In this document: piece after piece, positions 6,604 through 8,138 of the stretch | Layout of the letters: each line of letters starts with the position of its first letter | How positions within the stretch are numbered: the stretch's first letter is position 1 | Assembly (NCBI GenBank): GCA_938014855.1 | Contig: CALLQM010000300.1 | Location: 1-8,138 of the forward strand | DNA: 8,138 nt | Source: an uncultured Clostridia bacterium | GTDB lineage: Bacteria; Bacillota; Clostridia; Oscillospirales; Ruminococcaceae | Direction: 5' to 3' | Notes under the pieces: generated by a model | The model's input: only the letters and a program-made list of their open reading frames with translations | What the model was told of the DNA's origin: nothing | Databases searched by the model: none | Program-made: the position numbers and the translations under genes

Positions 6604-7791
6604 TTATTTTACTTCTACGAATTCGCCGTCCTGAACAATTACTTTTACAAATTCTTTCTGAACGTCGCCGTTCGCATCGAACTTGGTCTGTCCGGTAACG
6701 CCCGGATAATCTACATTGTAAAGTTCAGCCTGTACTTTTTCACTATCTGCGCTGTCTGCAGCTTTGATTGCTTCCAGAATCATGCCAACAGAGTCATAGG
6801 CCTGAGAAGTCAAAGCACTCGGTGCAGAATCAAATTTTTCGGTGTAGCGAGTTACATAATCTTTGATGGTCTCGTCTTCCGAACCGGAGAAGAAGATAAC
6901 CGGGAAACGAACGCCTTCAACGGCACTTCCGCCGAGTTCCAGCAGCTGCTGGCTGTAAGCGTTGGAGAATCCAACAATTTCGATATCCGGGTTGATTTGT
7001 TTATACTGACGAGCAACCGGTGCGAGCAGGTTATACATACCAACGCAGATTACAACGTCTGCACCTGCCGCCTGCAGTTTGGTGATTGCCGGGCTGTAAT
7101 CGTCGGAACCTTCCATAACTTCTTCATGAGCTACGATTTTTGCACCGGTGTCTGCTTTTTCTTCGATGAGCTGTTTTACGATTGCAGAAGTATTGGTGCC
7201 CCAGTCGGTCATGATCGAGATGATACCGATGTTCTTTTTGCCCAAATCATTGATTGCGATGTCAAGACCCGCCGCAGCTTCCACATTGATGATGGTGTTG
7301 TTGCGGAAGATATAATCGCCAATGCCGGAATAGTCCGGATGGGATGCAGACGGAGAGATTTCAATGATCTTGTTTTCCTGATAAACAGGAGCAGCGGTCA
7401 TACATACACCGGACGAGAAGTGTCCGATTACGCCCACAATGTCTTTCTGGCTGACAATTTTTTGTGCAATCGATGCCGCTTCTTCCGAAGAGTTTTTATC
7501 ATCGAACGCAACGATCTCAACCTGTTTGCCAAGTACGCCGCCGTCGGCATTCCATTCATCCGCTTTAAGCTGAGCTGCATTGAGGAATCCTTTTCCATAT
7601 TCGGCGTTGTCACCGGTCATCGGTGCAGCAACTGCAATTTTGATCGTGTCACCCGATGCACCGGATGCTGCCTGAGAAGAATGACACGAAGCTGCAGAAG
7701 AACCCGAGCCGCCTTTGCCGCATCCTGCGGCGGTGGATAGAACCATTGTCGCTGCTAAAAGAACCCCTAAAGTTTTCAATGTCCTCTTCAT
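6604..7791 (-). CDS. livK: Branched-chain amino acid-type ABC transporter substrate-binding lipoprotein
   Basis: This 395-aa protein captures the substrate outside the cell for the LivHMGF importer. The N-terminus MKRTLKTLGVLLAATMVLST is a signal peptide ending in AAGC, with lipidated Cys24, followed by a Gly/Ser-rich linker (25-47). A type I periplasmic-binding fold (Peripla_BP_6) follows: IKIAVAAPMTGDNAEYGKG (50-68), IGHFSSGV (122-129) and SPSASHP (146-152). The last two match the ligand-contact loops of LivJ (IGHLCSS and SPGATNP), so an amino-acid-like ligand is plausible. The exact substrate cannot be read from sequence. The start at 7791 is chosen because it gives a proper lysine/arginine n-region. 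An in-frame ATG at 7836 abuts GGAGG with no spacing and would bury the signal peptide. Initiation appears to use AAAGGAGG at 7837-7844 across a hairpin. The symbol reflects family, not proven specificity. Confidence 0.92.
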   Translation of the reverse strand: MKRTLKTLGVLLAATMVLSTAAGCGKGGSGSSAASCHSSQAASGASGDTIKIAVAAPMTGDNAEYGKGFLNAAQLKADEWNADGGVLGKQVEIVAFDDKNSSEEAASIAQKIVSQKDIVGVIGHFSSGVCMTAAPVYQENKIIEISPSASHPDYSGIGDYIFRNNTIINVEAAAGLDIAINDLGKKNIGIISIMTDWGTNTSAIVKQLIEEKADTGAKIVAHEEVMEGSDDYSPAITKLQAAGADVVICVGMYNLLAPVARQYKQINPDIEIVGFSNAYSQQLLELGGSAVEGVRFPVIFFSGSEDETIKDYVTRYTEKFDSAPSALTSQAYDSVGMILEAIKAADSADSEKVQAELYNVDYPGVTGQTKFDANGDVQKEFVKVIVQDGEFVEVK

Positions 7792-7844
7792 GCTGAAATT
7801 TGACTGCTCTGTGTAACCATCAGAATGAGCAGTCATCCTCCTTT
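7789..7844 (-). promoter_or_regulatory. Remote Shine-Dalgarno, hairpin, start codon arrangement before the binding-protein gene
   Basis: Read on the minus strand: AAAGGAGG (7844-7837), one A, then a stem-loop at 7835-7801 with perfect 9-bp arms TGACTGCTC and GAGCAGTCA around a 17-nt loop, nine bases, and the ATG at 7791-7789. Linear spacing is 45 nt, and about 10 nt when the stem-loop is skipped. This is the clearest of three such arrangements in the operon, since the Shine-Dalgarno sequence is the strongest and the arms match perfectly. Confidence 0.65.
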
Positions 7845-7890
7845 CTTTCGCTCAAATGTGAAATTTCTTATTCGCATTTCCGGAAGAATT

Positions 7891-7906
7891 TCCAAAACGG
7901 TTGCCC
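7891..7906 (-). promoter_or_regulatory. Candidate promoter for the importer operon
   Basis: Minus-strand GGGCAACCGTTTTGGA aligns to the sigma-54 consensus TGGCACG-N4-TTGCA with GGCA and TTG plus A retained, but the nearly invariant GC at -12 reads GG. Presence of a sigma-54-type activator in the same cluster makes this worth noting. An overlapping sigma-70 reading is TTGGAA, 17 bp, AATAAG (4/6 matches in each box). Either would start transcription some tens of bases before the ribosome site. No choice can be made from sequence alone. Confidence 0.3.
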
Positions 7907-7907
7907 A

Positions 7908-7924
7908 TTTGGGAAATTCCCAAA
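7908..7924. promoter_or_regulatory. Perfect 17-bp palindrome upstream of the importer operon, likely operator
   Basis: TTTGGGAA-A-TTCCCAAA is an uninterrupted inverted repeat with 8-bp arms. It lies immediately upstream of the candidate promoter and about 28 bp after the stop of the desulfidase-like gene. On the minus strand no U-tract follows it, so it is a poor intrinsic terminator for that gene. Size, symmetry and position fit a dimeric regulator site. Which protein binds is unknown. Confidence 0.45.
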
Positions 7925-7952
7925 AAATGTTTCTTTTTTCAGTGCGGCTGAT

Positions 7953-8138
7953 TTACGAATCGATCATAATTTTGAGGATTTCTTCATCCGTTTCCTTCAT
8001 TCCGTCCTTTGCCATACGAGATACGCTGTCAATGGTATCCTCAATTTTCTCTTTAATAATACCTTCGCCTGGGCAGAATCTCCGATTATCCTTTGCCATG
8101 TAAAACGCCATGAGAGCCGCATCGACACTGGACGCACT
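7953..8138 (-). CDS. C-terminal end of an L-cysteine desulfidase / serine dehydratase alpha-like protein (UPF0597, CyuA/YhaM family), partial
   Basis: The last 61 residues are in frame to the window edge, with the stop TAA at 7953-7955. SASSVDAALMAFYMA, PGEGIIKEKIEDTI and GMKETDEEILKIMI match the C-terminal pattern of the UPF0597 family as I know it. E. coli CyuA (YhaM), a member, releases sulfide, ammonia and pyruvate from L-cysteine using an iron-sulfur cluster. The classical L-serine dehydratase alpha chain ends differently, so it is a less likely identity. The catalytic part lies outside the window, so substrate is not settled. The gene runs in the same direction as the importer, with no clear terminator in the 108 bp before the binding-protein ribosome site. 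Co-transcription is possible. Confidence 0.75.
   Translation of the reverse strand, partial: SASSVDAALMAFYMAKDNRRFCPGEGIIKEKIEDTIDSVSRMAKDGMKETDEEILKIMIDS

Noticed and set aside
6997..7740. 247-codon plus-strand open frame
   Set aside because: It is the antisense shadow of the binding-protein gene, Cys/Arg-rich with no domain-like pattern and no convincing ribosome site.
7792..7836. Upstream in-frame ATG for the binding protein, adding 15 residues
   Set aside because: The ATG directly abuts GGAGG, leaving no spacing, and the extension would sit before a standard lipoprotein signal peptide starting MKRTLK.
7908..7924. Intrinsic terminator for the desulfidase-like gene
   Set aside because: On the minus strand the palindrome is followed by ATGGGC rather than a U-tract, and its centre leaves little room for a loop.
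1..8138. CRISPR array, tRNA, rRNA or insertion sequence
   Set aside because: No regularly spaced direct repeats, tRNA-like cloverleaf, rRNA motif or transposase was noticed, and coding genes with short gaps fill the window.

Overview
The window looks like chromosomal DNA from a Gram-positive, probably clostridial (Oscillospiraceae/Ruminococcaceae-like) bacterium. This is inferred from strong GGAGG-type ribosome binding sites, a lipoprotein-anchored substrate-binding protein, roughly 48% GC where counted (211-360), and separate clostridial-style DhaK and DhaL subunits. Every convincing gene lies on the minus strand, so the region is read from right to left.

Layout in the direction of transcription: (1) the last 61 codons of an L-cysteine desulfidase/serine dehydratase-alpha-like (UPF0597, CyuA/YhaM) gene, 7953-8138; (2) a 108-bp gap with a perfect 17-bp palindrome and candidate promoters; (3) a complete branched-chain-amino-acid-type ABC importer: lipoprotein binding protein (6604-7791), permeases livH (5599-6474) and livM (4547-5574, broken by an apparent one-base deletion), and ATPases livG (3713-4483) and livF (3013-3720); (4) dihydroxyacetone-kinase-type dhaK (1955-2944) and dhaL (1288-1932); (5) a GAF-PAS-AAA+ sigma-54-type activator starting at 1248, whose AAA+ domain is cut off near position 200. 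Short gaps and one overlap suggest one long operon or two linked units: an importer, a PTS-type kinase pair and their likely regulator.

Two things look like sequence or assembly problems. At about 181-215 the activator frame runs without a stop into a fragment of RecR (zinc finger plus start of the TOPRIM domain), and GC jumps from about 48% (211-360) to about 70% (1-210). This is most likely a chimeric join with another, high-GC genome. In livM, one missing C in the CCC run at 5130-5132 explains the frame break.

The most interesting biological signal is a repeated layout of translation starts. For the binding-protein gene, livH and livG, a good AAAGGAG Shine-Dalgarno sequence lies far upstream of the start codon (about 33-45 nt), and a strong hairpin fills exactly the intervening space. 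With the hairpin folded, the effective spacing becomes about 10-13 nt. The three hairpins differ in sequence but share position and geometry. livM, livF, dhaK, dhaL and the activator lack this arrangement.
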